Part shown: positions 1-14,000 of the stretch, piece after piece
How positions within the stretch are numbered: the first letter of the stretch is position 1
Layout of the letters: each line of letters begins with the position of its first letter
Notes under the pieces: model-generated
The model's database searches: none
Seen by the model: the letters and a program-made list of their open reading frames with translations, nothing else
Told to the model about the DNA's origin: nothing
Position numbers and translations under genes: made by a program
Source: Liriodendron chinense
Taxonomy: Eukaryota; Streptophyta; Magnoliopsida; Magnoliales; Magnoliaceae
Length of the DNA: 64,000 nucleotides
NCBI GenBank assembly: GCA_003013855.2
Contig: ML058387.1
Location: 2,046,001-2,110,000, forward strand
Reading direction: 5' to 3'

Positions 1-536
1 ATTAATTTACTAATTAAATAAAACAATAACAAAACAAATTTTAAAGGCTATCATTCATTCAATTGATGTGGCCCATCTGAAGGTCCATTCGATCTGAATT
101 TTGTGGCCCATGTACATTTTGGCCATATGGTCATTATGACCCATCCAGATCGATTCCTGGCCCACCCAAATGGTCCCCATCAATCGTGATCACCTATTCA
201 AGGGTTAAGATAAAGATAAGGTCCCTAGATCCGTACAATGAACGGACGGACGATCCGACCCGTTCATTGGCTGGATCTGGCCTACTTAAATAAAATAAAA
301 AGAACACCTACTTGATCTAGCCGCAAGATCCCTCTATTCCTCCTTCCTTCTCTCCTTTCCTTTCCTTTCTTTTACGATGGATGAAAACCATCTCGTTCTT
401 TCTCTTTTTAAAGAGACGTTTGTTGGAAATTTGTTGCGGATAAGATGGGTTGGTTGAGATAAGATAAGATTAATTTTGAATTTCAAAATTCGTATTTAAA
501 GCAAAAAAAGAAAATTAAATTCTTGTTAGTGATAGG
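1..536. other. Non-coding, 5' intron or upstream DNA of VPS22
   Basis: No open coding stretch is seen. The first 200 bases hold loose copies of a 'tggcccat' motif, typical of the degenerate repeat background of the whole window. The stretch from 300 to 420 is pyrimidine-rich. Since the first VPS22 exon is missing from the window, this is most likely intronic. Confidence 0.4.
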
Positions 537-595
537 ACTCGATACCTGGTCTTCCCTCTCGCTTAAGAGGGCTTTAACCAATCAGTCCATGCTTT
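537..595 (-). repeat. SINE-like tRNA-derived fragment
   Basis: Read on the minus strand, this stretch begins with an A-box-like TGGACTGATTGG and has a B-box-like GGTATCGAGTCC about 40 bases further on, the spacing of a tRNA-derived polymerase III promoter. It does not fold into a complete tRNA that I can recognise, so I call it SINE debris rather than a tRNA gene. Confidence 0.5.
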
Positions 596-1544
596 TCTTT
601 TCTTTATCATCTTAAATTTATTTAGCTAAACCCATTTTTGCTCCTAAAAGAAAATTTTTCCTACCGAAATTTTAGGGTCGTTACACGTAGCCCTATTTTG
701 GGCATCAACGCACTAGATATGTGTGGGATTCGATGAATCAAAGTGGATTTCACCATGACAAGAAAATCGGGAAAGGGTAATTATCACTTATTTTAATTGT
801 CTTTTAGTTGTATTTCAATGTGATAGACCCTAACCAAACAAATCATGCTTGATTTGTGCTCAATTATGCCAATTTGGTTGAGTTTCAACAGGTCAAGCTG
901 ACAGACAACATTCTTATCAAATAATGGTGTAACACATCATTACATACTTGTACAAAAATACAAAAAAAGAAGGGAAAAAGAGATAGATTCTTGAATTTCT
1001 CATTTTCCCCCCTTTATGATATTTTCCTTAATTCTTTGGCCTAAAAAAATTTCAATTGATAATGTCTGATACTCATATTTGTTTACGGCCAGGCTGATGT
1101 GCTCCTTGATACTGATATTTAGAACCATGATACAAGCCTTCTTCTTGTGTGCTCTCCTCTTCCAGGTAGCTTAGTGACGTGGGTTGTTGAGTCTCGTATG
1201 ACGCTCTAAATGATGCGTTTAGTCAAATGGCACTCTGCTCAATGCAAATATATTAACTACCAAGCACAACATTAAGCAATACTCCATAGGGTCCTGTTTA
1301 GAATTTAAATTAGAGATGGAAAGAATTGTAAAGCGACTCAAAATTGTTAAACTTAGATGAATAGTAAATGCTGGATTTTCTTTCACTGCAACTAAATGCT
1401 CTCTATGTCATGATCTGTTCACCTATTTATGTTGTTAATTGCTCATTAATAAAATAGAGAGAGTTGCAAATCGTCTTCTGTTCTTTATATTTTAGAGCTC
1501 ACTATGTTTTGCTTGTTTCTATAGAATGCCATATTGTTTCTTTT
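596..1544. other. AT-rich non-coding DNA
   Basis: I see no gene, inverted repeat or tandem array in this stretch. It is probably VPS22 intron sequence. Confidence 0.35.
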
Positions 1545-1690
1545 TGAGGGATAAAAATCAAATTTATTAAATGAAAGAAAAATGGAACAAAGGCACAAAA
1601 CAGAAGAAGCAGAAGACCCCAAAAAAACTACAGCAGATATAGAGCAACAAAAATGAACAAACACCAACAGAGCCCAGCTACTAATCCTTT
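1545..1690 (-). mobile_element. LINE 3' tail fragment
   Basis: Read on the minus strand this is a purine-poor 3' untranslated tail ending in an AATAAA-like stretch ('tttaataaatttga') followed by an A-rich terminus, the usual 3' end of plant L1-type LINEs. No reverse transcriptase remains. It abuts a second LINE tail on its right. Confidence 0.45.
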
Positions 1691-2150
1691 TTTTTTTTTT
1701 TTTAAGGATAACAGATAAATGTTATTAATGAACTGCCAAGAAGCGGGAAGAAATACAACCCCAAAAACAAGTTACAAACTGGACATGACTGCCACTACCT
1801 CAGTGTTTACATTTTTTTACCCTCGATACACACTCTAATACATCCCTTTTTGATTTCCACACTACCTCTTCCTCAGATCCTTGCTTGCAATGGAAGCAAA
1901 GCCTATTTCGAGTACGGCAAATATTCCATAGGCTGCTGCCATGGTGACCAAATGCCAAGCTGCTTCCTCATCCTTAGAAAAATGCATACCACGCCAAGTC
2001 CATAATAACTCTTTGGCACAACCCAATCCCACCGTCGATAACAAGCTCAGGACTGCCCACTTACATCTTTGCAATGGGGCCCACCTCCCTGTAGCTTCTC
2101 TTGGGATATGCTCAAATGAGATTGGATGGCCCCTGCACCTCTTGTAATCC
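1691..2150 (-). mobile_element. LINE 3' end with decayed C-terminal domain
   Basis: The left edge is a run of 17 T, a poly(A) tail on the minus strand. Upstream, minus-strand reading with frame changes gives 'WNICRTRNRLCF', matching the W-x-I-W-x-E-R-N-R motif that closes the zinc-binding (zf-RVT) part of plant LINE ORF2. The copy is 5'-truncated and broken. Confidence 0.6.
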
Positions 2151-2442
2151 TCGAAAGGGAGAAACCATATCGATTTCTAATGGTTATAGAATCAAATTGA
2201 GGTGTACTTAACTATATACAAAATTTTACAACTATGGCTAAATTCATGTAAAGAAAATAGGGAATTGATGTTGACACACACCTTATTGATAAAAATACCT
2301 TCTGAAAGACAACAATACAAATTAGAAAAGGGTCGTTGTACCTATTATTCAGGGTGGGTTTAAATAGTGGCTCCATTTAAATATTGTGTATACTGGTCTT
2401 TCGATGATTATATTGAATAAGTATTTATCTGGTCCAGTGCAG

Positions 2443-5400
2443 AATGACATTCGTAAGAACCCTGCATTCAGATCACAATTCCATGAGATGTGTGCTAAAG
2501 TTGGAGTGGATCCCCTGGCTTCGAACAAGGGGTTTTGGGCAGAGTTGTTAGGGATTGGCGACTTCTACTACGAACTCGGTTGGTATCGGTTTTCCGTGTT
2601 CCGGAGACTTATCTTATTTTGAATTTTTATTTTTATAAATATCTTCACCTTTCATGCTGTGGATGTATAACCTACGATATGATTGTTTGAGAAAGTTGTC
2701 CATATGCTGTAGAGAAATTAATGAATGAAAAACTGAATATGTCCAAGATGTTTTGATACTATGCTATTATTTTAATTACTTAGTTAACTCTGCTTCCTTG
2801 TGACTGCAGTCCTTACTTAAGGGTGTTGCATTTAGTTGTTTAAGAGGAATGAAAAACTGAATAAATCCAAGGAAGTTGTTTTGATGTTATGCTCTTACTG
2901 TAATTACTTAGTTAACTTTGCTTCCTTGTGACTGCTTGCTTAAGCGTGGTGCATTTAGTCTTTTAAGAGGATTATGTTTCTTTATACCTAGTGCCTTTTG
3001 TATAGAGCTTTTGTTTTAGAGATGCACATCATTTCTCAATCATGAACCATTTTATTTGCCAAACATAACAACCCATGTGATAGAAGGATGCCTTTAGCGT
3101 TTCCTTCATGTGATAGCTTAATCTCAAGTTTGTTGTTGTTGAGTATCTACACGTCTCTCTTCTTTTTTCATCAAGTGGACGTCTCTCTTCTTTTTTCATC
3201 AAGTGGCAACAAACTAGAAATACAAAAAGCATTTACATTGTAGTGTTGTCACCCCAAAGATTAGTATAACATTCAAAACCATCGTTACAGTGCTTAGCAA
3301 CTTCCACATTAGAAATGAAAAATTGAAAATGCAGCACTTGGCCCATAGGGTTCATGAGAGCAGTTGAATGGATTTATTGGAAGTCCTAAGGCAATTCCAA
3401 GAGGGATGATTGACTTATTTTAACTCTCTTGTAGCATGCAAGGAATCACCTTTGATCCAAATTGTGCTAGAGATGAGCTTGACACCTTTCCATAAGTGGG
3501 CACCTTGGCATCAATATTATTGTCCATTTCAATTGGCTCTGCAAATGCTAAAGCATCAAAGACTGGCTTGTCCAAATTGGGCTTGAGAAATAAGTCAGGA
3601 GCCCCCCTTATAGAAAGCAGCATCACCCTCTCCACTTTAAGAAGGTTAAGAAATTTCCCACTAAATTTTGTTGTACAAAGGAACAACAAATAACAAATGG
3701 TCCACTAATTTCTCATCCCTTAGGCATGTGATGCAACTGCTCATGCTGAACGGCCTCCTCTTCCTTAAATTGTCAATTATGAGCACATTGTTTTTTTCTG
3801 ACCAACCATGCAAAAGCAAGGATATGGGGAGGACATTTATATTTCCATATAGGATGCATGGCTTCTGGTGCAGCACAGGGATCATGCCCAGCAACAACCT
3901 AATAGGACTTGACTGAGAAGCAGCTCAACCTATCGATGTTCCAAGTCTACTTATCTAGGTTGGTGATCACCCTAGATTGTTGAATGAGCCCCATATGTGA
4001 AGGCTTTAATCTCTTTTTTCTGAAAGACATATGGAATCTTAGAGATCACAGCACATTCCCACCGAAGAATGACGCAGCGTGAGATTGGACCATCTCCTTC
4101 AAATGCCTACTTGAATAATCTAGGAAGACCATGTAAAAAAGGCTGCTCACACACCATCCATCCATCTAGAAATTGAACTTGGAGCCTTCCCACGACTAAT
4201 GGAGATCTCCCCATGAAAGAGTTTAACATTTTAAACACCGGTTTCCACAACCTAGATACGTTGTATTGAACTGAAGATCAAGGAAACCACAACCTCCGTT
4301 CCTCTCCGCTGAACCTCTATAACCTTTTTCCTAGAATGGTCATGTTCATGGACTTGAGATTCCTGATTTCCAAACTTCCATCTTCCCTGGGCTTGCACAC
4401 CTTGTCCCAACTAACCAAGTGGAACTTGTTTTTTTTTTTGTTTTTTTTATTTTTTTATATTATTTTCTGAGCGTTGCCAAAGAATCCCTCTAATTCTTTC
4501 CAATCTATGAATGAAATGATTCTGCCCTGAGGATAGATATCGACTTCCTTCCACCTTGATAGTTTCTGTTCTATTTCCACCACCACATTCCATGTGTTTG
4601 GCTGACTTTTCGATGCAGAGAGGGAGGCCCAAATAAGATGATAGTAGATTTCTTGGCTTACAACTGATCCTTCGTTTCACTGAGTTTCGGACCCCCAATA
4701 ATTTGCGTTTTTTGGATGTTAATCTTTTATCCCGACACCCCCTTGAAGCGCATAACATTTTATGAAGATTTCCAATTTGGCTCATACCTGCCTTGCAAAA
4801 CAAGTGTCATTGGCAAATTGCAAATGAGAAATCTGGAGGTCAATCCCAAAGCCACTGATGAGATTGTTGCTGCTTGTGCAATCCAACATTTTTCTTAGAG
4901 CCTTTGCCACAATCACACAAAGAAATGTGTATATAGGATTCCCTTGCCTCAATCTTCTAGAGCTTTAAGAAAGCCTTTGTGCAAGCCATTAGGTTGGACT
5001 TATGCATTCCCATGTCCACCTACGCCACTTTGAACCGAAACCCAACTGATTTAGCATGCACCATAGGAAAATTCCAATCCACACAGTTGTAAGCCCTTTT
5101 CAAGTCTAGTTTACAAATGATCCTTGTCTTCCTTGCTTTATACCTGGTTGATACATTCATGAGCTACGAGGGTCCTATCTAGAATTTATGACGCGGACAC
5201 AAAAGCATTCAAGGTGTACCAACGAAGAAAGCGCCAACCACAAGCACCATCATTGTGGATAGGTGACTATTAAGGAGCTGAAGACCCTCCACATGTGATC
5301 AGACATATAGAAGGCCCCACTTAGGGAAGACACATGTGAAGGAAGAAAGGAGAACAAGATCGAAGAACTGAAGATTTCGGGCGCCCATCGGGCGCTCGAC

Positions 5401-7433
5401 CACTGTCTTCGGGCGCCCGAACTTTGTCTTCCGAGCGCTTGAACCTCTCTGGAGGTTTTCAGACGACTTCGGGCGGCACTTCGGGCGCCCGACTGAGCGC
5501 CCGAACTTTCCCGCACTTTTGATTATTTACGCGTTTTGCTTAGTTTTATGGGTATTTTAGTACTTTTATGTCTTTAATTGGTTATTTAAGAGGGTTAAAG
5601 CCCTAAACTCGAATTTAACTTTGATTATTGATTAATGAAAAGCCTCTTGGAGCTTCTCTCTTCCTCTTTCTCTCTCATGGTGATATTTCTTCTTCCTTGA
5701 TCCCTCTTTCTTCTATTTGCTTCTTATGCCCCTCCTATACTTCTTCCAGGTAATTCTATCTATCCCTAACCTATTTGTTTCGCTAACCTCAATCCCCAAA
5801 ATCTGATTTTGATCATAAACCCTAAGTTTTCAGATTTTTTTCAAATCCCTAATCCAAATCCCTTGATTTCCTGGATTAGAGATTCCTCTTAATTGATTGG
5901 GTTATAGCCATGCAAGATCGGGAGGTTCCATCCCTCGCCGGATCCAACCATATAGTGATACTTGAATCTCATACTTCATGGTTGTGATGAATGGCCTGTT
6001 CCATTGCATGTTCCTTGTGATCTTTTTAGTTCATGATGATTACTGCTAGATTTTATATTGTCATTGTCTTTTAATTCCCCTGATTTAATTGTGTTCATGA
6101 GCATGCATCATAATTAGGGCATCCTACATCAATTTATCTCCCAAAAACAAAGGCTCCTTGAGTTTCCAATATGATACCTCCCAACACCTTAAGAACTCTT
6201 GATGCAAGTACTTGAGTAAGAATCTCACAAGGGCCGAAAAGGTTCTTGCAGGCTTCTTGATTGAAAACATAAGCTGTAAATAGAAGGAATTTTTGGAGCA
6301 ATTGGCCTATTGATGCTATCACCAATCTGGGTGAGTGGGTGCAGGAGGCTTATAAAGCAGGGCAGACTGCTGGTGCTTCCAGTCAGAAAGTTGTCTGCGT
6401 GTATTCCAGGAAAGGGGGTATTGGAGATGCCCTTTTTGACGAAAACGGTAAGGTGTGTCTTACCTTTTGGGATCCCTCAAAAGTGTTCAAGTTTGCATGC
6501 AGAAGCGATCACCATCTAAAAGTCTTTCAGCTTGTTCGGGATTATTTTCCTGACGAGGAAATTAGAGCTGAAAGCTCATCCGTGGATATTCTAAGCTGGG
6601 GGAAAGGGGTAATCATGTCTTTGTAATTCCATTTCTCTTTGTAATGTTAATATAAAATTATTGTTATCTTATGAAAAAAAAAATCTTACTAGGGCCCCAA
6701 TGGGCCGGATGTCATTTGCAACTTTCTTAGGTTAATGAGGTAAATGACACCCGAAAATCAGTTATTTATATGAAAAAAAAGGTATCCCAGAAATAAAATG
6801 TAGTTATAATCAAACATAAATAATTAATCCAAGATACAGAAAAGCAAAGCAAGAGCTAGTTGTATCATCCCCTGCAACCTCGAAGATAATGCCTTAGCAC
6901 GCTCTTGTGTAGAGTGAAGGAAAACAAAGGGCGCTGACTTTAAAGTAAAAAACTGGGGCATAGGAAAGGTGCCAAATCCCAAAAAGGTCCAAAATACGAC
7001 TAAGAGTATAAACATAGGAAGGAATGGTGTGAGGAATAGTAGAGGGTAAATCCTAGTGGGTGGAGATCATAGTAGACAATATAGCTGTATTATTGGACCA
7101 CAAAATAAAGAGGACATGCACTCGGATATCTTCAACAATAGCCCTCAAAAGAGTCTTCTTGTTTCCTTTTGAGAGAAAATATGAGCATTTCTTTCACTTC
7201 ACACATGCCAAACAAGTGCAAGATATATATAAAGGAATGGTGTGAGGAATAGTAGAGGGTAAATCCTAGTGGGTGGAGATCATAGTAGACAATATAGCTG
7301 TATTATTGGACCACAAAATAAAGAGGACATGCACTCGGATATCTTCAACAATAGCCCTCAAAAGAGTCTTCTTGTTTCCTTTTGAGAGAAAATATGAGCA
7401 TTTCTTTCACTTCACACATGCCAAACAAGTGCA

Positions 7434-7526
<93 letters not shown>

Positions 7527-10500
7527 GGGGGAATTCCGAATTGGTCTTGCCCATAGGAAAACAAGCCCAGGAGCCCAAGTACAAGTCCTCGGCCTCAGCC
7601 ACCGAGCAGAGGTGGAACAGGGCCAAGCCGATAATTTGACTGACTCCTTAGGTAGGAGCAAGCAGCCTGATCAGAAGGGCCATTTACGTAGGACAAATGG
7701 TCCCCTTAGCTCGGAGGCAAGTTGCCGAGCTGATCCGCCAGAGCGCGGGGCTTGGCATGAGAGGACTCGACCCCCTTGAGAATGAGCTACAACCCGGGCA
7801 GAGAGCCCAAAGGGAGGAGCTCGGGCCTCAAGCTCCACATCCCGATCAGACTAGGCTAATCCTCGCCAAGGGCAAAGTGAGAAATCCGGGATACAGATCT
7901 TGTTAAAGCCCCCCCCCCCCCCGACGTGACACGTGGAGGTTGACAGACCCCACGCCTAATGATTACGGCTGCAAGCCTAGTGTGTTAGGCTATGACTGAC
8001 AGAACTAGGGACTGCCTCCACGCCTCCATGATTAATGCAACAAACTGGCATGTTAGGGTGGACTTGTCAGAACTGAAGCTAGTCACCATACCCTATAAAT
8101 ACCGTCATAGAACCAAACAAAGGTATGCGCGAAATCTACCTTTACAACCTTGACGTCAGAGCTCAGCGGACCTAACTTAGGCTTCGGAGGGTCTACAGCC
8201 GCGTAGCGGCACCCCCCATTGCCTACATCCTCTTGTCGAAGGCTGCTGCGTATAGGATATCGGCTGAGCTTTCGGTGTCGACCAACACCCGATGCAACTT
8301 GTGGTTGGCCACGATTATGGCGACCACCAAGGCTGCGTCGTGAGGGTGTTGGATCCCCCTCACGTCATCTTCTGTGAAAGAGATGGGGCACGGTTCCATT
8401 CTGGGCTCTTTCTCAAGTCAGCTGGTGAGGTTCACTTGGTGGACTTCGTCGGTGAACCGGGCACTTCGGGCATGAGCTCGGCGTGCTCTAGTCAAGTCTC
8501 CTCCACCAGTGGGTCCACCGAAGATGGTCCAAATTTCCCCCATTGGCTCATTGTTGCTGGGTTCTTCTCGCCACTCTCGCCGAGGAGGTGATCGGTCCTC
8601 ATGACGCTTGGCAACGTACTCGCTCTAGTAGCCCCTCTGGATGAGGGACTCGATTTCTTCCCTCAGGTCGAAGTAGTTGGCCGTGTTGTGGCCGTGATCT
8701 TGGTGGAAGTGATAGTACCTCGACCTGTCTTTCTTTTCCAGATCAGACCTCAGCTTGTGCAGCCACTTCAGGATTCTCTTATTTTTTACATCCACGAGCA
8801 CTTGCTTGGCGGAGGTGTTCAACGGAGTATACCGATGAAACTGGCTCTCTAGGGCGTGAGGAGCCCGGGGAGCTCCACCCCTGTTATCTTCCCTTTTTTG
8901 TTTGGAGTCGGAGCTGGATCCCTCCTTAGCCTCCCTGCTCTTCTTGTCCTTGGCCAAGTTGCTCTCGCCCTTCGCGTCTTTGTGGGCGCTGAGCAACTCT
9001 TCGGCGTTGGAGTATTTCTGGGCCCGGTTCAGCAGGTTTGACAGCGTTGCCGGGGGATTCTTACCGAGCGAGAAGAGGAACTTCCCGTCTCAGCCCAACT
9101 ATCATAGACGCGAGGGCGACCTGGTCGGAGTAGTCCTCCACCTAGATGGCCTCAGTATTGAATCAGATAATGTAGTCTTTTAGGGACTCATTGTGCTTCT
9201 GTCTCAGCATAAGCAGATGAGTCGTCGGCTTTCGGATGTCCTTGCTCTCGACGAATTAGGTGGCAAAGACTCTGTTGAGTTGGACAAACGAGCTGATGGA
9301 CTTCGGCTTTAGGTTTCTGAACCACTTTCGAGTTGCCCCTAGTGAATGTCAGGGACAAGGCCCTACACATCACGGGTCCGGAAGCGCCGTGGAGCTCCAT
9401 CCATGCTTGGAATGACTCTAGGTGCTCAGCTGGATCGCCTGTGCTCGAGTAGGGGGTTATTTGGGGCATCTTGAATCCAGCTGGTAGCTGTGTTGCATGA
9501 TGTCGTCGGTAAATGGCGGCTCAGCCTGCTCAAGGAGGGCATCCATAAATACCACCTTATCAATATCTCGGTAGGCTCGCTGAATATCATCGAGCTTACC
9601 CCAGATCTCTCTGATGTTTGCCCCCTAGGGGACCTCGTTTTCTGCCACTTCCGGTGCTTTGCACTTCCGAGCCTGGCGCCTCTCATCAACCGTGTGGCGC
9701 AGGTCGGACTCATCGAGTTCTATGGCCGTTTGCGTCCGAGCAGGGACCTGCTCGGCTGACGCGATCTTCTTCAGCCCGGGGCTGCTTCGTGTGTTGTCTT
9801 TGGCGCAATTGCTGAGGGTGCCTCTGGAGGGTTGGCCAATTGCGGTGCATGCTGCCCCTGCATTATCCTGGTGAGGCAAACCACATGCTCGATCATATCT
9901 CCGACTCGTTCCTTAAGGGTAACGAGTCGGGCCTTTCGATTTCGCGACCTTTGCTAGCCTGAAGCCTGCGACTGTTTCTGAGAGTGAGACTGGTCGTGCT
10001 GGGAAGGCGCCTGCTGGGCCTGCCCTTCCTCGTTTGGAGCGTGCTGGGAGGACTCGGCTGCAACAGGTGTCTTTCCTTTCTTCTTCGCCATGAGGGGGGA
10101 GTAGAAGATGGACTGGGATTGAGTGTAGAGCTCAAGCGGTGAGAACGTAGCTAGTCAATCCCACAGACAACGCCAATTTGTTATTGCCCGAATTCAGTCA
10201 ACTAATGAGGTTGGAGTAGTGTTGAAATGGCTTGGAGGTTCGTGATCGTCCTTCACTCACAACCCCTGCAAGATGAAGAGGATGTAGGCAATGGGGGGTG
10301 CCGCTGGGCGGCTGTAGACCCTCCGAAACCTAATTCGGGTCGGCTGAGCTCGGACAACAAGGTTGTAAGGGTGGATTTCGCGTATACCTTCGTTTGGTGT
10401 CTGTGACGGTATTTATAGGGTGTGGTGACTGGCTTCAGTTCCGACGAGTCCATCCGGACATGCCAACCAATTGCGTTAATCATGGAGGCGTGGGAGCAGT

Positions 10501-10967
10501 CCCTAGTTCTGTCAGTCCTAGCCTGACACACTAGGCCTGTGGCCGTAATTATTACGTGTGGGGTCTGTCAACCTCCACGTGTCACGTTGGGGGGCCTTTA
10601 ACAGGATATGCCAGATTTCTCGCGTCGCCCTGGTCTGATTAGGATGTGGAGCTTGGGGCCAAGCCTCGAGCTCCTTCCTTTGGGCTCTTCGCCCGGGTTG
10701 TAGCTCTTTCTCGGGGCGTCGAGTCCTCTAATGTTGAGCCCTTCGCTTTGGTGGATCAGCTCAACAGCTTGCCTTTGGGTTGGGGGGACCGTTTGTCCTA
10801 CGTAGATGGCCCTTCTAACCGGGCTGCTCGCTCCTACCTATGGAGTTAGTCGATCTATCGGCTCGGCCGCGTTCTACCTCTCCTCGGTGGCTGGGGTCGA
10901 GGACTTGTACTTGGACTCCTGGGCCTGTTTTCCTGTGGGCAAGACCAGTTCGGAATTCCCCCACAGC

Positions 10968-11003
<36 letters not shown>

Positions 11004-14000
11004 ACATGCAAATTTTTCCGTAGCTAAAGAACATAGGAACATTTAAAAAAGAGATGCTCACTTGACTCAATCATCATATAGGATAGAAAATGCACTTTGT
11101 ATTAGAAGAGAGAATGTCAAAGTCACACTGTTTGTCCTTGGTCTTGAGTCTCCCAAGGAAAGCCAACCAAGCTAAGATAGAGTGCCTCGGGATATCTCCC
11201 TTAAACCAAGTCCTGATCAGACCAAGGTACAGGGATGGAAGCTGCTCGGACAAGCAATAATATGGATGAAAAAATGGGCCTGCCATCAATGTCAGGCTTC
11301 TAAACAATCTCCTCTTTCACTTGATAAATTTTAATCTCATTGATTTCATTGAAAATTTGGGTTAGAACCACTGATGTAGAAAAGGGGAGGACCAATTACC
11401 ATCTTGAATGAAGGTACTGACCATGGTATTTTTCCTAATGCTAAGTGTTCCCTTCCCCAAGTGTAGGGTTACAATGTGGTAATAATTTGGTAGAGACCGA
11501 GATCGTTCTCAGGGACTTACTTAGGAATTCATAAAACCACTTCCAATATTCTCTAATTGAGGCCAACTAAACAGATTTTAGTAATTTAATATAGATAGGA
11601 ATTTGAAACTAAAAGTGAATGTAATTAATATAAAAGAGCACTAAGGGTTCAAGGATCCACTTGTAGCAATCCTTGATGCATAATTCGTTGTGGTTTCCCA
11701 ATTACACAACTAGATTCAAAATCAAATCCTATCTAGCCGGATGATACAGCGGTTAATTCAGCAAAACAGTCCAATTCCCTCAATTCAGGTTAGGACTTGA
11801 GCACACTCAATTGCATAGGTCAATCCTAGTTCCAATAGGTTAAGATCATAACCATAATAATCATCAAACCCTGTCACAAAGTTTAACTATATCATGATTT
11901 GAACTTCATTCAAATCACATGCACAAGCAACTCATAAATCAGACTTCTAAAAAAAGGTAGAACTTTTGGTTTGAAGTTCCTACATGAAAAACCAAGTCTA
12001 GAGTGTCTTGAATCCGATTCCTCGGATCGTGTAGGTCTAAAACTTTGCAAAACAATTAAGAAACTAAGAGAATCCTCTCAAACATCCACTGGTCATCATA
12101 AGATTAAGGAAAACTACTTAGAACTTCATTCAAACTTAATAAACCATTGTTCAACATTAAGAATTCAACTTGAAGCCATATAAAACGAATTAAAATATCT
12201 TAGATTTACGACAAGCTTCACTTCTTAGCCTTAGCTAAGAGGTTTAGCTGATCATAATCAAAGGAAACATGAAATCAACTAAAAACATAAAGGAAACTAG
12301 AAAGCAAACTAGAAGGAGTTGTAGAACTCCAAATCCGTCCTTCTCCGCCTCCCACCGTAGTAGTTCTCTTCTAGGATGCCTTAGGAATAAGGTAGAGGAG
12401 TCCTTTTATAGATTTTGGGCTCCGGTTGTAAAGAATCTTCGAGAAAATCCGCAAAAATAGTGTTTTCCGTAGCAAATTTTGGAGCTTCATGCACAAGCTC
12501 TGTTGTGTAGACAACCGGTCGGACGACCGGTCTGAGTCCATGGTCGACCGGTCGTAAAAGGCCAAAAACAGTCCAGAGAGTTTTCGGAAAATTCAATCCG
12601 CATTTTTTATTCAACGACCGGTCTAATGACCGGTCTGAGTGGTGGACGACTGGTCGGACGACCGGTCGTATTTCATCGATTTTGGTCCAGCAAGGTTTGG
12701 CAGCAAGGGGCCTCCTTGTTGAGTGTTCCGACCGGTCGTGGGTCTTGGCCGACCGGTCAGCAGACCGGTCTACAGTGCAGTTTTCTGCACTTCTTCCCTT
12801 TTCTCCCTTGCTTCTTTCTTTCTCTTTTGGTACTTGGTCATTTGATCTTCAATGTGTACAGAGTGACCTTTTAAGCATTGAATTAGTGAAGTCCCCTTCT
12901 CGTTCCTACAATCACATAACATGCATTAGAATAGTCTCTAAACATGAAAACCATGCATAGTTAGTGATGAAATAGGGTTAGAATATACACATTTAAGAGC
13001 TCCACACTATAGGACATAGGCAACTCTTCGACCAAAGTGATTGAAGAGACTGCCATTCTCCAGCCAGGGGTATTACAAAAAATTGATGGTTGAACCATTG
13101 CCAACAAGGAATTTTTTGTTAGCCAAAGCAAGAGGACGAACCAGGAGGATGCTCCTCTAGGCCCTTGAAGCATTTGAATGAACTTTCAAGGACCAAATGG
13201 ATCTCCCACGAATGTACTTTGCTTGTATCCAAGACTTCACAAACTTTGCTCTGTAGGAGGGTTTGAAGACTCTTGCAATCACATGAAATCTTTATTTTGG
13301 TCTTCTAGGAGAGTTTGGGTAGTATTAGACATCTTTTACTATTTTTGCGAAGTTTACTATATTTGGAAAGTTATGTACCTAGCGGCTAGCGCTTATATAT
13401 TAAGGGCATTGTAAACAAAATTCATCCATTATTATTGATTTTATTATCTTTTTAGAGTTTTTTTTTAATTTTTTCTTTTAAAATTTTTTATACCTTGTGG
13501 ATTTGAGGATTTTTATACCTCTTCCTCCCCTTTTCACCATGCGCCCGCTTTGTCACAATCCTCGTCCGATCCATATTATTGCAATGCAAACTGAGTTTTA
13601 CTTAATATGATATGGGAAGCAAGGATGGCATTTGGTCCTCCCGGCTGTTTGGTGGGCAACGTGGGCTGAGAGAAATAGACTAGCTCGGTTGTGGTGCTGA
13701 TAGCTTATGCCACGGCCTTTATCTCCAAATGGGCCTTCTTGTTGAAGAATTTTGATTTTTATTAGTTGGGTTTTTAGGCTTTCTTTGAGGTTTCCCCCTC
13801 TCGTATTCTTTCCCGCTTGCTATTGCTGGTGGCTCTTTAATAAAGTTTCCATTATCATTCAAAAAAAAAAAGTGTATGGTTGTCTGTATAAATTTCACAA
13901 AAGATGTTAGTTTGGTATATTTTAAAATCCATCATTTCTAATAAGTGGAACTTGTCCATGGCTGTACTAAGATGAACATGTCCATGGCTAGGCAGGGGTG

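Larger units (their letters stand above)
2579..13995 (+). other. Giant 11.4-kb VPS22 intron
   Basis: The donor is g|gttggt after base 2578 and the acceptor is ggcag| before base 13996. The exon phases agree and the flanking residues (YYELG / VQIVDIC) are contiguous in the family. The intron contains LINE fragments in both orientations, two probable solo LTRs, an inverted-LTR Gypsy-type fragment, a perfect 213-bp duplication and long dinucleotide tracts. These are annotated separately. Confidence 0.9.

Noticed and set aside
7345..7779. Open frames of alternating Tyr-Ile across the TA tract
   Set aside because: They arise only because a TA repeat has no stop in those frames; flanking residues come from LINE and LTR sequence.
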